64,000 bases of DNA, from NCBI GenBank assembly GCA_944325525.1, contig CALVAK010000003.1, positions 1 through 64,000 of the forward strand, given 5' to 3'. Below, piece after piece: positions 17,394 to 26,177 of the stretch (positions are counted from its first letter, which is position 1; each line of letters opens with the position of its first letter). Source of the stretch: Candidatus Gastranaerophilales bacterium. GTDB taxonomy: Bacteria > Cyanobacteriota > Vampirovibrionia > Gastranaerophilales > Gastranaerophilaceae. Under the pieces are notes generated by a model. That model ran no database searches, was not told the origin of the DNA, and saw only the letters and a program-made list of their open reading frames with translations. A program made the translations under genes and the position numbers.

Positions 17394-19250
17394 ATGAAAG
17401 TTTCAGGTATACAAAATACAGTTGCTTTTGGTAGAGCATTAACAACTAAAGAGAAAAAAGAATGGGAAAAAGTTCAACAACAGGCAAGACAAGAACTTAA
17501 TACGGGAAAAACAACAGCAACAATATTTGATTTTAGTATACCGTCTACGAAGCATGATACCGGTATAGGAAGTAGCTTTTCAGAAGATGCACAAAATTTA
17601 GCAGCATTTTTAAAAACAATGAATGGAATTAATTCTATTCAATTACCTCCGCAGGGTGAAATATCAAATTATATAAGATCTCCATATTCTGGTACCAGTT
17701 TTTCTCTAGGCATGCACATTATTGATTTAACCAAACTAACAGAAGAAAAATACGGTTCTTTGCTTAGTAAAAAAGATTTACTTCTGCCATATATGAACAG
17801 AGTAAATAATCATGAAACCGTTGACTATGACAATGTATTTTCACCTGACGGACAAAAAGCTATGCTGCAAATAGCATACAAAAATTTTAAAAAGCTTGAT
17901 GAAAACTCTGCATTGAAACAAGAATTTAACCGGTTTAAGGAAGAAAATTCATACTGGCTTGAGAAAGATGCATTATTTGAAGCGGCAGCAGTTGCAAATG
18001 GTTCTGAAGACATGAGAAATTGGAGCTATAGAGATCAGAATATTTATGCAAAAAAACAAGGAGATCATCAGCGAATTGCGGAATTAAAACAGGTTACTGA
18101 TAACAGCGGTAATAATGTAGTTGATTTTGAAGAATTTGTACAGTTTATTGCAGATAAGCAGCAGAAAGAATCCAAAGCAAAATTTAATGCAAAAGGAATA
18201 GAAATTATAGGCGACTGTCAGATTGGATTTTCGCAAAAAGATTTTTGGGCACATAAATCAGCATTTTACCCGAATTATGAATTTGGTTGTAAACTATATG
18301 ATGATATGTGTTCCTGCTGGTCACCTGCTATTAATTTTAGCAAACTGGAAGGAGAAGCCGGAGAGCTGTTATATAACAAGTTCAACACTTTCTTTAAAAG
18401 ATATGACGGAGTTAGAATTGATGCCGCATGGCAGTTAATAAATCCTTTAATTTGTGAACCGTGGCATAATCAAGGCAAAGAAACATACGATAGTAACGGA
18501 AATAAATTAGGCAAAGAAATTGACCATCAGCCTAAAGTTAAAGATAACGGAAGATTTATTATAAAAGATATAATATTGAAAGCTGCAGATGAAAACAATG
18601 TTCCTCATAGCAATGTATTTTTGGAATTATTGGGCGGCAATGCATACGATTCTTTAGATGCAGTTAAAGACCTCGGAACTCAGCTTATTCATATAACAAG
18701 GTACGGAAAAGAAGACTGGGGAAGAGTTAAATATTATGAATCAAGAGGTAATAATAAATACCAGAACATGAAACCCGGTGATTACACAATAGGTCCAGGA
18801 ACTCATGACGATTACAGCTTATTGGAGCAGATTGAAAACGGAAAAGAACGTTCTCAATATTTAGCAAAAGATTTGCATTTGAATAGAAACGAACTTCAAA
18901 ATTCACAGGCAAGACTTGGTGAAGCAGTATGGGCAGAATTATTTACAACAAAGAATCAATTTGCAACACTGCCTGACATCCTGGGTTCCAGAAGAAGAAT
19001 AAACCTTCCGAATACAACAGAAGGCAACTGGTCATATAGAGCACCTCAAGATTATGAAAGAGCTTATTTTAACAATCTATCTGAAGGAAAAGGTTTAAAC
19101 AGTGCTGATGCTTTAAGTAAAGCTCTTAAAGCTAAACATCACGGACACAAAACTCCTTTAACCGACAGACTTGATTATTTTGCCGACATTTTAAGACAAA
19201 AAGGTCCTATGACAACAAAAGAGGCAGATAAATTAGACTTGAATGCGTAG
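17394..19250 (+). CDS. 4-alpha-glucanotransferase-like protein (GH77), divergent
   Basis: 618 residues resembling MalQ/DPE-type amylomaltases, which transfer alpha-1,4-glucan segments in glycogen or maltodextrin metabolism. Family landmarks: PPQGEISNYIRSPYSGTSFS near residue 90-105 (substrate-binding PxG...SPY), the nucleophile in VRIDAAW (Asp343), the acid/base in FLELLGG (Glu411), and GTHDDYS (Asp472/473). The usual RIDHF and GTHDND(T) motifs are altered, and the N-terminus is an unusual extension with VAFGR, recalling ISFGQ of the 12012 gene. The three acidic residues are kept, so activity is plausible. A ten-T run lies upstream; GTAGGAG precedes the ATG at 17394. Confidence 0.8.
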   Translation: MKVSGIQNTVAFGRALTTKEKKEWEKVQQQARQELNTGKTTATIFDFSIPSTKHDTGIGSSFSEDAQNLAAFLKTMNGINSIQLPPQGEISNYIRSPYSGTSFSLGMHIIDLTKLTEEKYGSLLSKKDLLLPYMNRVNNHETVDYDNVFSPDGQKAMLQIAYKNFKKLDENSALKQEFNRFKEENSYWLEKDALFEAAAVANGSEDMRNWSYRDQNIYAKKQGDHQRIAELKQVTDNSGNNVVDFEEFVQFIADKQQKESKAKFNAKGIEIIGDCQIGFSQKDFWAHKSAFYPNYEFGCKLYDDMCSCWSPAINFSKLEGEAGELLYNKFNTFFKRYDGVRIDAAWQLINPLICEPWHNQGKETYDSNGNKLGKEIDHQPKVKDNGRFIIKDIILKAADENNVPHSNVFLELLGGNAYDSLDAVKDLGTQLIHITRYGKEDWGRVKYYESRGNNKYQNMKPGDYTIGPGTHDDYSLLEQIENGKERSQYLAKDLHLNRNELQNSQARLGEAVWAELFTTKNQFATLPDILGSRRRINLPNTTEGNWSYRAPQDYERAYFNNLSEGKGLNSADALSKALKAKHHGHKTPLTDRLDYFADILRQKGPMTTKEADKLDLNA

Positions 19251-19267
19251 TTTATTGAGAGATAGAG

Positions 19268-19296
19268 CCGGCAGTTATAGCTGCCGGATTTTTTTA
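19268..19296 (+). terminator. Intrinsic terminator after GH77 gene
   Basis: Stem CCGGCAG (19268-19274) / CTGCCGG (19281-19287), six-base loop, followed by A and a run of eight T. Confidence 0.92.
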
Positions 19297-19393
19297 TCTT
19301 TATATATTCTTTATACCAGAATTTGTTGACATTATATTTCTTTTATGTTTTTCTATAAATAGAGATTTTAATCACGAAAGGATTCGAAACATT

Positions 19394-22045
19394 ATGGCAA
19401 CAAAAAACAAAAAAACTGTTGATGCATTAGAAAAAGCATTAAACCAATCTAATGTAGTTGAAACGGTTGAACAGCTGGAAGTATTGATTTCAAAAGCAAA
19501 AAAAGCTCAAAAAATCTATGAAACATTTTCACAAGAGCAGGTAGATGCAATATTTAAAGCCGCAGCTACGGCAGCTAATAAGGCACGTATTTCATTAGCA
19601 AGAATGGCTGTTGAAGAGACAGGCATGGGTGTTTTGGAAGATAAAATTATAAAAAACCATTTTGCATCGGAATACATATATAACAAACACAAAAATGCAA
19701 AAACCTGTGGAATAATTAAAGAAGACAAAGCAAATGGAATAAAAATAGTAGCAGAACCTTTAGGCGTAATTGCAGGTATTATTCCGACAACAAATCCTAC
19801 ATCAACTGCTATTTTTAAATCATTAATTGCTTTAAAAACCAGAAACGCTATTATATTTTCACCTCACCCGAGAGCAAAAAAATGTACAATTGCTGCAGCA
19901 AAATTAGTATTGGAAGCTGCAGTTAAAGCTGGAGCACCTGAAGATATTATAGGATGGATTGATGTTCCTTCTATAGAACTTTCAAATATGCTAATGCAGC
20001 ACCCGTCAATTTCATGTATCGTTGCAACAGGCGGTCCGGGAATGGTTAAAGCAGCATATTCATCAGGAAACCCTGCATTAGGTGTAGGTCCCGGAAATAC
20101 ATCAGCTGTAATTGATGAAACGGCAGATATAAAGATGGCAGTTTCTTCAATACTCATGTCAAAAACATTTGATAATGGTATGATTTGTGCTTCTGAACAG
20201 TCAGTAATAGTTGTTGACAGTGTTTATGAAGAAGTAAAAAAAGAATTTGAATACAGAGGGGCTTATCTTGTAAACAAAGCAGAACAGAAAAAAATGATAG
20301 ATCTTCCTTTCATTGATCCTAAGAGAGGAACAGCTCATCCTGCCATTGTAGGTCAGCCTGCACATAAAATTGCTGAACTTGCAGGATTCAAAACACCTGA
20401 TAATGCAAAAATATTATTGGTAGAAAGACCTTCTGTTGATTGGGACGATCCATTCTCAAGAGAAAAATTATCTCCGATACTTACAATGTATAAAGCTAAA
20501 AACTTTGAACAAGCTTCTGAGATGGCTTATGAACTTGTTATAAAAGGAGGTGCAGGTCATACTGCAGTTCTTTATACAGATGAAAGATCAAAAGAAAGAA
20601 TTGATAAATATGCCGAGAAAATGCCTGCTTGCAGAATATTAATCAACTCTCCTTCTTCACAGGGCGGTATTGGTGATTTATATAACTTTAAACTTGAACC
20701 GTCATTATCACTCGGATGCGGTTCCTGGGGTAAAAACGCCCTCTCCGGCAATATCGGAGTTGAAAACTTATTGAACTACAAAACCGTTGCTGAAAGGAGA
20801 GAGAATATGTTATGGTTTAAAGTTCCTTCAAAAGTATACTTTAAAAGAGGAGCTACAGACCTGGCTCTTCGTGAATTGGCAGGTAAAAAACGTGCATTTA
20901 TCGTTACTGATAGATTCTTATTCAACTCCGGAGCAGTTGATAATATAACAAAAGTTCTTGATGAAATCGGTATTGAACATGAAGTATTCTTCGATGTAAA
21001 ACCTGATCCTACAATATCAACCATTAATCAAGCTTTATCTATATTAAGACCGTTTGAACCTGATGTAATTATTGCACTCGGCGGCGGTTCTCCTATGGAT
21101 GCTGCAAAAATTATGTGGTTAATGTATGAACAGCCTGATACAAACTTTGAAGATATTTCTATGAGATTTATGGATATAAGAAAGAGAATTTGTTCTATTC
21201 CTGAACTCGGAAAGAAAGCTATGATGGTTGCTATTCCGACAACATCAGGGACAGGAAGTGAAGTTACTCCGTTTGCAATTATTACGGATGATGAAACACA
21301 TGTAAAATATGCAATTGCAGACTACGCATTAACACCTAATATGGCAATTGTTGATCCTAATTTTGTTGACGGTATGCCAAAAGGATTAACATCTGCTTCC
21401 GGTATTGATGCTTTAGTTCACGCTGTTGAAGCTTATGTATCATGTATGGCTACAAACTTTACAAACTCAAATGCTCTTGAAGCTTCAAAATTGATATTCA
21501 GATATCTTGAAAGATCATATAATGAAGGGGCTAATGATCCTGTTGCAAGAGAGAAGATGCACTATGCTGCTACAATAGCAGGTATGGCATTTGCTAACTC
21601 TTTCTTAGGATTATGCCATTCTATGGCTCATAAACTTGGTGCTATGTACCATGTACCGCACGGTGTTGCCAATGCATTATTAATAAGACAAATTATTAAA
21701 TACAATGCTTCAGATGCACCGAAAAAACAGGCTATATTCCCGCAGTATAAATTCCCGTGTGCAAAAACAAAATACGGACAAATAGCAGATGAATTAGGTT
21801 TGGGCGGTAAAAATGACGATGAAAAAGTTGAATTATTGCTTAAAGCCATAGATAAATTAATGACTAATATAAAATTACCGAAATCTATTAAAGAATTCGG
21901 TGTTGATGAAAAAACATTCATGGCTAACCTTGATGAATTGGTTGAACTTGCTTATGACGACCAGTGCACAGGTGCAAATCCGGTATATCCGTTAATGGAA
22001 GATATTAAGAAAATCTACCTTGATGCATATAACGGTATAGTATAA
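19394..22045 (+). CDS. adhE: Bifunctional acetaldehyde-CoA/alcohol dehydrogenase AdhE
   Basis: Reduces acetyl-CoA to acetaldehyde and then ethanol with two NADH. The 883-residue protein has the usual two-domain build: residues about 1-450 CoA-acylating aldehyde dehydrogenase (catalytic Cys in FDNGMICASEQS), a linker, then residues about 455-880 iron-dependent alcohol dehydrogenase (GGGSPMDAAK, IPTTSGTGSEVTPF, and metal-binding His in FLGLCHSMAHKLGAMYHVPHG). Full length, no frame break. GAAAGGATTCG precedes the ATG. It is followed by its own terminator and then by rex, the NADH-sensing repressor that usually controls this gene. Confidence 0.97.
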   Translation: MATKNKKTVDALEKALNQSNVVETVEQLEVLISKAKKAQKIYETFSQEQVDAIFKAAATAANKARISLARMAVEETGMGVLEDKIIKNHFASEYIYNKHKNAKTCGIIKEDKANGIKIVAEPLGVIAGIIPTTNPTSTAIFKSLIALKTRNAIIFSPHPRAKKCTIAAAKLVLEAAVKAGAPEDIIGWIDVPSIELSNMLMQHPSISCIVATGGPGMVKAAYSSGNPALGVGPGNTSAVIDETADIKMAVSSILMSKTFDNGMICASEQSVIVVDSVYEEVKKEFEYRGAYLVNKAEQKKMIDLPFIDPKRGTAHPAIVGQPAHKIAELAGFKTPDNAKILLVERPSVDWDDPFSREKLSPILTMYKAKNFEQASEMAYELVIKGGAGHTAVLYTDERSKERIDKYAEKMPACRILINSPSSQGGIGDLYNFKLEPSLSLGCGSWGKNALSGNIGVENLLNYKTVAERRENMLWFKVPSKVYFKRGATDLALRELAGKKRAFIVTDRFLFNSGAVDNITKVLDEIGIEHEVFFDVKPDPTISTINQALSILRPFEPDVIIALGGGSPMDAAKIMWLMYEQPDTNFEDISMRFMDIRKRICSIPELGKKAMMVAIPTTSGTGSEVTPFAIITDDETHVKYAIADYALTPNMAIVDPNFVDGMPKGLTSASGIDALVHAVEAYVSCMATNFTNSNALEASKLIFRYLERSYNEGANDPVAREKMHYAATIAGMAFANSFLGLCHSMAHKLGAMYHVPHGVANALLIRQIIKYNASDAPKKQAIFPQYKFPCAKTKYGQIADELGLGGKNDDEKVELLLKAIDKLMTNIKLPKSIKEFGVDEKTFMANLDELVELAYDDQCTGANPVYPLMEDIKKIYLDAYNGIV

Positions 22046-22058
22046 TTGTTTACTTATT

Positions 22059-22093
22059 GAAGAGGAACGTATAAAAACGTTCCTCTTCTTTTT
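22059..22093 (+). terminator. Intrinsic terminator between adhE and rex
   Basis: Perfect 12-bp stem, 22059-22070 with 22077-22088 (GAAGAGGAACGT / ACGTTCCTCTTC), six-base loop, then five T. It overlaps the rex leader. Confidence 0.93.
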
Positions 22094-22109
22094 AAGGATT
22101 ATATCAGCG

Positions 22110-22736
22110 ATGAAAAAAATTTCAGATAAAGTGATTAACAGACTCACATTATACCATAGTATTTTAACTGATTATATTGAAAAAAATATTGAATATATTT
22201 CAAGTCCGCAGATTGCAGATTTATTACATATTGATAACACACAAATTCGTAAAGATATTGCTTTATTAAATTATAAAGGGAAATGTAAGGTAGGATATAA
22301 AGCAAAGGAACTCAAAATTTTAATTGAGGATAAGTTAAAATTCAAGTCAGTTAAAACTGCTTTTATAGTAGGAGCCGGAAACCTTGGAATGGCACTTGCC
22401 AAATATGATAATTTTGAAGCATACGGATTTAATATTTCGGCATTATTTGATAACAGTCCGCTTAAAATAGGTATTAAAGTTAACGAAAAAGAAGTTTTTC
22501 ATTTAAATGAGCTTCCTGTTCTGGCACAAAAATTTAATGTTAAAATTGCAATTCTAACAGTTCCAAGAATAAATGCTCAAGAAGTTACTGACTTTTTGGT
22601 AAAATCTGGTATAAAATATATATGGAATTTCACTCCGTGTGTCTTAAATGTTCCTGATTACGTTCAGGTATGGAATGAAAATCTGATAGGTAATTTTTTA
22701 CAGTTCACGGTAAACCACAATGTAGAGGATAATTAA
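22110..22736 (+). CDS. rex: Redox-sensing transcriptional repressor Rex
   Basis: 208 residues. The N-terminal winged helix (ISDKVINRLTLYHSIL...SSPQIADLLHIDNTQIRKDI) binds operators, and the C-terminal Rossmann domain has the NAD(H) motif VGAGNLGMALA and the FDNSPLKIG acidic turn. Rex leaves DNA when NADH is high, releasing fermentation genes. Its place between adhE and the hydrogenase cluster fits that role. It overlaps the next small ferredoxin gene by one base (TAATG), so it is the first gene of the hydrogenase operon. I did not find a clear 18-bp Rex palindrome by eye. Confidence 0.93.
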   Translation: MKKISDKVINRLTLYHSILTDYIEKNIEYISSPQIADLLHIDNTQIRKDIALLNYKGKCKVGYKAKELKILIEDKLKFKSVKTAFIVGAGNLGMALAKYDNFEAYGFNISALFDNSPLKIGIKVNEKEVFHLNELPVLAQKFNVKIAILTVPRINAQEVTDFLVKSGIKYIWNFTPCVLNVPDYVQVWNENLIGNFLQFTVNHNVEDN

Positions 22737-22972
22737 TGACAAACGAAATAAAGATATGTATGGGGAGTTCCTGCTTTGCCAGAGGGAATGAGCAGAATTT
22801 GGAATTTATTGAAAAATATATAAAAGAAAATAAGTTAGAAGCTAAAATTGAAGTTTTTGGTGCCAGATGCGAAAATATATGTGAAAAAGGACCAAATGTT
22901 ATAATTAATGATACAATTTATAATAATGTTACAATTGAGAAGTTAACTGAAGAATTAAGGAAATTAAATTGA
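22736..22972 (+). CDS. Thioredoxin-fold [2Fe-2S] ferredoxin (NuoE C-terminal type)
   Basis: 78 residues with cysteines C8 and C13 in CMGSSCF, then two more near GARCENICEKGP, the four-cysteine CX4C...CX3C pattern of the thioredoxin-like [2Fe-2S] ferredoxin family. It probably carries electrons between the hydrogenase-like subunit and a partner. Translationally coupled on both sides: it starts at the rex stop and its own stop overlaps the next start. Confidence 0.88.
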   Translation: MTNEIKICMGSSCFARGNEQNLEFIEKYIKENKLEAKIEVFGARCENICEKGPNVIINDTIYNNVTIEKLTEELRKLN

Positions 22973-24693
22973 ACAATTTGCATCCAGTATACACATTAAA
23001 AAATGAGTGTCATGATTGCTATAAATGCATAAGAGAGTGCCATGTAAAGGCAATAAAAATACAAGATAACAGTGCTGCCGTTATTGGTGACAGGTGTATT
23101 GCATGCGGTCACTGTGTAATTGTTTGTCCATCAGGAGCAAAACGAGTAAGAAACGATATAGAAAAAGCTAAAAGATTGATTATTGCACAAAAAAAAGTAT
23201 ACGTTTCTTTAGCTCCGAGCTGGGTTGGAGTATATAACATCTCAAAAGAGAGAATGATTTCTGTATTAAAAAAATTAGGATTTACAGGTGTAAGTGAAAC
23301 TGCACTCGGGGCACAGGAGGTTTCTATAGAATGTGCAAGAATATTAAACAATGCTAAAAAACCAGGGCTTTTTATTTCAAGTGCCTGTCCTGCAATTGTT
23401 GATTATATAAGGTTATACAAACCCAAATTTACAAAAAATATTGTCCCTGTTGCATCTCCTGCTTTAACGAATGCCAAACTTCTTAAAAAAACTTTTGGCG
23501 ATGATATTTCAATAGTTTTTATAGGCCCTTGTATAGCTAAAAAAAATGAAGCGGACAAACATCCGGAGTTAATAGATGTTTCACTTACCTTTGAAGAGCT
23601 AAATTTATGGTTAAAAGAAGAATTTATAAACATAAATGAAATAGAAGTTTCTGAAAATAACAGTTTTGAACCTCAGCATGCTTATGAAGGAGCTTTATAT
23701 CCTATTGAAGGCGGAATGCTTGAAACAATAAGAAAAGTCGGAATTGATGAAAAAGAAGTTTCTTTAATAAGTCTAAGTTCAATTAAAAATTTTGATAAAG
23801 CATTAGACGGTATGGAAGAGGGAAAAATTACAAAAAAAATATTCGTTGAAGCTCTCAGCTGTGAAGGCGGATGCGTAAATGGTCCGTGTTTATCTTCAGA
23901 TAAAGGTATAATTTCTATCACATCAGATGTTCTTACAACAACACACTACAGAGAAGATATTCCGAAAAAACCGGAAGTTGTTGTTGATGAAGACTATACT
24001 CCGCTTCCTGTTGAAAAACACAAATATACAATTGAACAAATAGATGCAGCACTTAAGAGAATAAGCAAATATACTCAAGAAGATGAATTAAACTGTGGCG
24101 GATGCGGTTATTCAACATGCCGTGATTTTGTAAATGCATTAATAGCAGGGGATGCTGAACCTTCTATGTGTGTTTCTTATATGAGAAAAATAGCTGTAAG
24201 AAAAGCTGCAGCCCTTGTAAGATGCATGCCTGCAGCTGTTGTAATGGTTGATAAAAATTATAACATTATAGAAACAAATGATGCTTTTCTCAGGATGTTT
24301 TGTTCAGATATGTACGACATTTTTTCAACCAGAGAAGAAGGGCTCAAAGGTGCAGCTATTGACAGAATAGTACCTTTTGGAGATATATTTAAATCTGCTT
24401 TAAAATCGGGAGAAGATATCCACAAAGAGCATTATGCAATAAATGACAAACTATATGATATCAGTGCATTCACTATTGAATCCGGAGAAATTGCGGGTGC
24501 AGTAATAACTGATGTCACAAAATCGGAAATGGACAGAGAAAAAATAGCAAAAAAAGCAAGAGAAGTTATTACAAAAAACATTGCAACTGTTCAAGAAATA
24601 GCTTGTTTACTGGGTGAACATATGGTTGAAACAGAAGTTTTATTAAATTCTATTGCTCAAGATTATGAAAATAAAACCGAAGAGGATGAATAG
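22969..24693 (+). CDS. Sensory-type [FeFe]-hydrogenase-like protein with PAS domain (HydS/HfsB-like)
   Basis: 574 residues: two [4Fe-4S] ferredoxin motifs (CHDCYKCIRECH and CIACGHCVIVCP), a hydrogenase H-domain (about 75-320), an Fe-S domain with CGGCGYSTC near residue 377-385, and a PAS-like region (about 415-510). In the H-domain the first motif reads SSACPA, not TSCCP: the position of the proton-relay cysteine is Ala, while the cluster-binding Cys is kept. The other motifs are GPCIAKKNEAD and EALSCEGGCVNGP. Group C (HydS) proteins have this pattern and are thought to sense H2 or redox state, not turn it over fast. The start is a TTG at 22969 overlapping the previous stop. Confidence 0.88.
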   Translation: MNNLHPVYTLKNECHDCYKCIRECHVKAIKIQDNSAAVIGDRCIACGHCVIVCPSGAKRVRNDIEKAKRLIIAQKKVYVSLAPSWVGVYNISKERMISVLKKLGFTGVSETALGAQEVSIECARILNNAKKPGLFISSACPAIVDYIRLYKPKFTKNIVPVASPALTNAKLLKKTFGDDISIVFIGPCIAKKNEADKHPELIDVSLTFEELNLWLKEEFININEIEVSENNSFEPQHAYEGALYPIEGGMLETIRKVGIDEKEVSLISLSSIKNFDKALDGMEEGKITKKIFVEALSCEGGCVNGPCLSSDKGIISITSDVLTTTHYREDIPKKPEVVVDEDYTPLPVEKHKYTIEQIDAALKRISKYTQEDELNCGGCGYSTCRDFVNALIAGDAEPSMCVSYMRKIAVRKAAALVRCMPAAVVMVDKNYNIIETNDAFLRMFCSDMYDIFSTREEGLKGAAIDRIVPFGDIFKSALKSGEDIHKEHYAINDKLYDISAFTIESGEIAGAVITDVTKSEMDREKIAKKAREVITKNIATVQEIACLLGEHMVETEVLLNSIAQDYENKTEEDE

Positions 24694-25850
24694 TGTTTAT
24701 TGATATAGGATGCAGCCAGAAGAAAAAATATAACCAAAATGCATATGGAGATTATTTTTTATCCAAACGGTACAAAGATACAAACAGAGTAATTGCAATT
24801 TTATCAGACGGGCTTGGAAGCGGTATTAAAGCAAACATACTTGCCAGTATGACAGCAACAATGCTTCTTAAATTTATAGAAGCACAATCAGATATAAGAG
24901 TTGCCTGCGAAACAATAATGAATTCACTCCCTGTATGTAAAGTAAGAAAAATCAGCTATTCTACCTTTTCAGCTATAGATTGCGATGAAGATGGCAACGC
25001 AAAAATTGTTGAAGAGGGGAATCCCCAGTTTTTATGGATAAGAGGAAATGAAATATTAGAACCTGAATATAAAGTAATCACTTCAAAAACTTTTACAAAT
25101 AGACACATGCACCTTTATCATTTAAAGCTTGAAAAAGGAGACAGAATTATATTCTGTTCCGATGGAGTTACTCAGGCGGCACTCGGAACAAAGGAATTGA
25201 GACTTGGATTAAGAAGAGAAGGACTTACTGATATTGTTTCTTTTAAGTTAAAAGAAGATTCAAATATTTCATCTGACGACCTTGCCCGTTATATTGTACA
25301 TCAGGTTGAAATGATAGAACCTGATCATAAACTTAAAGATGATACATCCGTTGCCTGTTTTTATTTCAGAGATCCAAGAGAAGCAATGGTATTTACCGGC
25401 CCGCCTTATGATTCTGAACAAGATAACCTTTATGCTACAAGTTTTTATAATTTTAAAGGTAAAAAAGCTATTGCCGGCGGTACAACAGCAAACATTGTTG
25501 CGAGAGAATTAAATCTTGAAATTATTCCTGATACGAATATAAATGTTGGCAAACTTCCAGGTATTTCCTATATGAAAGGTATAGACCTTGTAACAGAAGG
25601 TATATTAACATTAACAAAAACATCTGAATATCTTGAGGCAGGAGAATATAAAGATGACGCTGCAGGCAAATTAATGAATTTTCTTCTTGACAGTGATGAA
25701 ATAAAATTTATTGTCGGAGCAAAAATAAATCAAGCACACTATGATCCTAATATGCCGGTAGAAATTGAAATAAGAAAAAATGTTATAAAAAAGATAGCAA
25801 AATTGTTAGAAGACAAGTATATAAAAAAAGTTGATGTAAGATTTGTTTAA
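24693..25850 (+). CDS. SpoIIE-type PP2C serine phosphatase of the hydrogenase operon
   Basis: 385 residues. A SpoIIE/PP2C core covers about residues 1-230: SDGLGSGIKAN (metal-binding Asp-Gly), STFSAIDCDEDG, FCSDGVTQAALG and DDTSVACFYF. The remaining 150 residues are a second domain seen in proteins next to sensory hydrogenases. It presumably removes phosphate from a protein target in response to the HydS-like subunit, giving H2-dependent control; the target is unknown. GTG start at 24693 overlaps the previous TAG by one base. Confidence 0.85.
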   Translation: MFIDIGCSQKKKYNQNAYGDYFLSKRYKDTNRVIAILSDGLGSGIKANILASMTATMLLKFIEAQSDIRVACETIMNSLPVCKVRKISYSTFSAIDCDEDGNAKIVEEGNPQFLWIRGNEILEPEYKVITSKTFTNRHMHLYHLKLEKGDRIIFCSDGVTQAALGTKELRLGLRREGLTDIVSFKLKEDSNISSDDLARYIVHQVEMIEPDHKLKDDTSVACFYFRDPREAMVFTGPPYDSEQDNLYATSFYNFKGKKAIAGGTTANIVARELNLEIIPDTNINVGKLPGISYMKGIDLVTEGILTLTKTSEYLEAGEYKDDAAGKLMNFLLDSDEIKFIVGAKINQAHYDPNMPVEIEIRKNVIKKIAKLLEDKYIKKVDVRFV

Positions 25851-25922
25851 ACTTATTCTGATTGAATAAATAAAAACTTAGTGTTACACTTATATAAGTC
25901 AATATACTGTTAAGGGGAAATA

Positions 25923-26177
25923 ATGGATAAAATTGAAGTAAGAATATGTTCGGGTACAACTTGTTTTGTAATGGGCAGTTCTTTCTTAAATGAACTGTAT
26001 GAAATTATTCCCGCCAGATATGGAGATAAAATAGCAGTAAAACCGAGCTTATGTTTAGGCCAATGTTCAAAAAATGATAAACACGCAAAAGCTCCATATG
26101 TAAAAATTGATGAAGAAATAATATCAGAAGCAACTGTTGAAAAAGTACTTAAAGCAATTGAAAAGAGGCTTAATTAA
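25923..26177 (+). CDS. Thioredoxin-fold [2Fe-2S] ferredoxin, second copy
   Basis: 84 residues with RICSGTTCFVMGS and KPSLCLGQCSK, the same four-cysteine pattern as the 78-residue protein at 22736 but with different spacing and sequence. Its stop overlaps the start of the hydrogenase gene (TAATG). A 72-base gap precedes it with TTAAGGGGAAATA as ribosome binding site; GTTACAC...TATAA sequences in the gap could be a second promoter. Confidence 0.87.
   Translation: MDKIEVRICSGTTCFVMGSSFLNELYEIIPARYGDKIAVKPSLCLGQCSKNDKHAKAPYVKIDEEIISEATVEKVLKAIEKRLN

Noticed and set aside
19321..19393. TTGACA at 19326 and TATAAA at 19354 as adhE promoter
   Set aside because: The spacer would be 22 bases, too long for a standard promoter; not reported as a feature.
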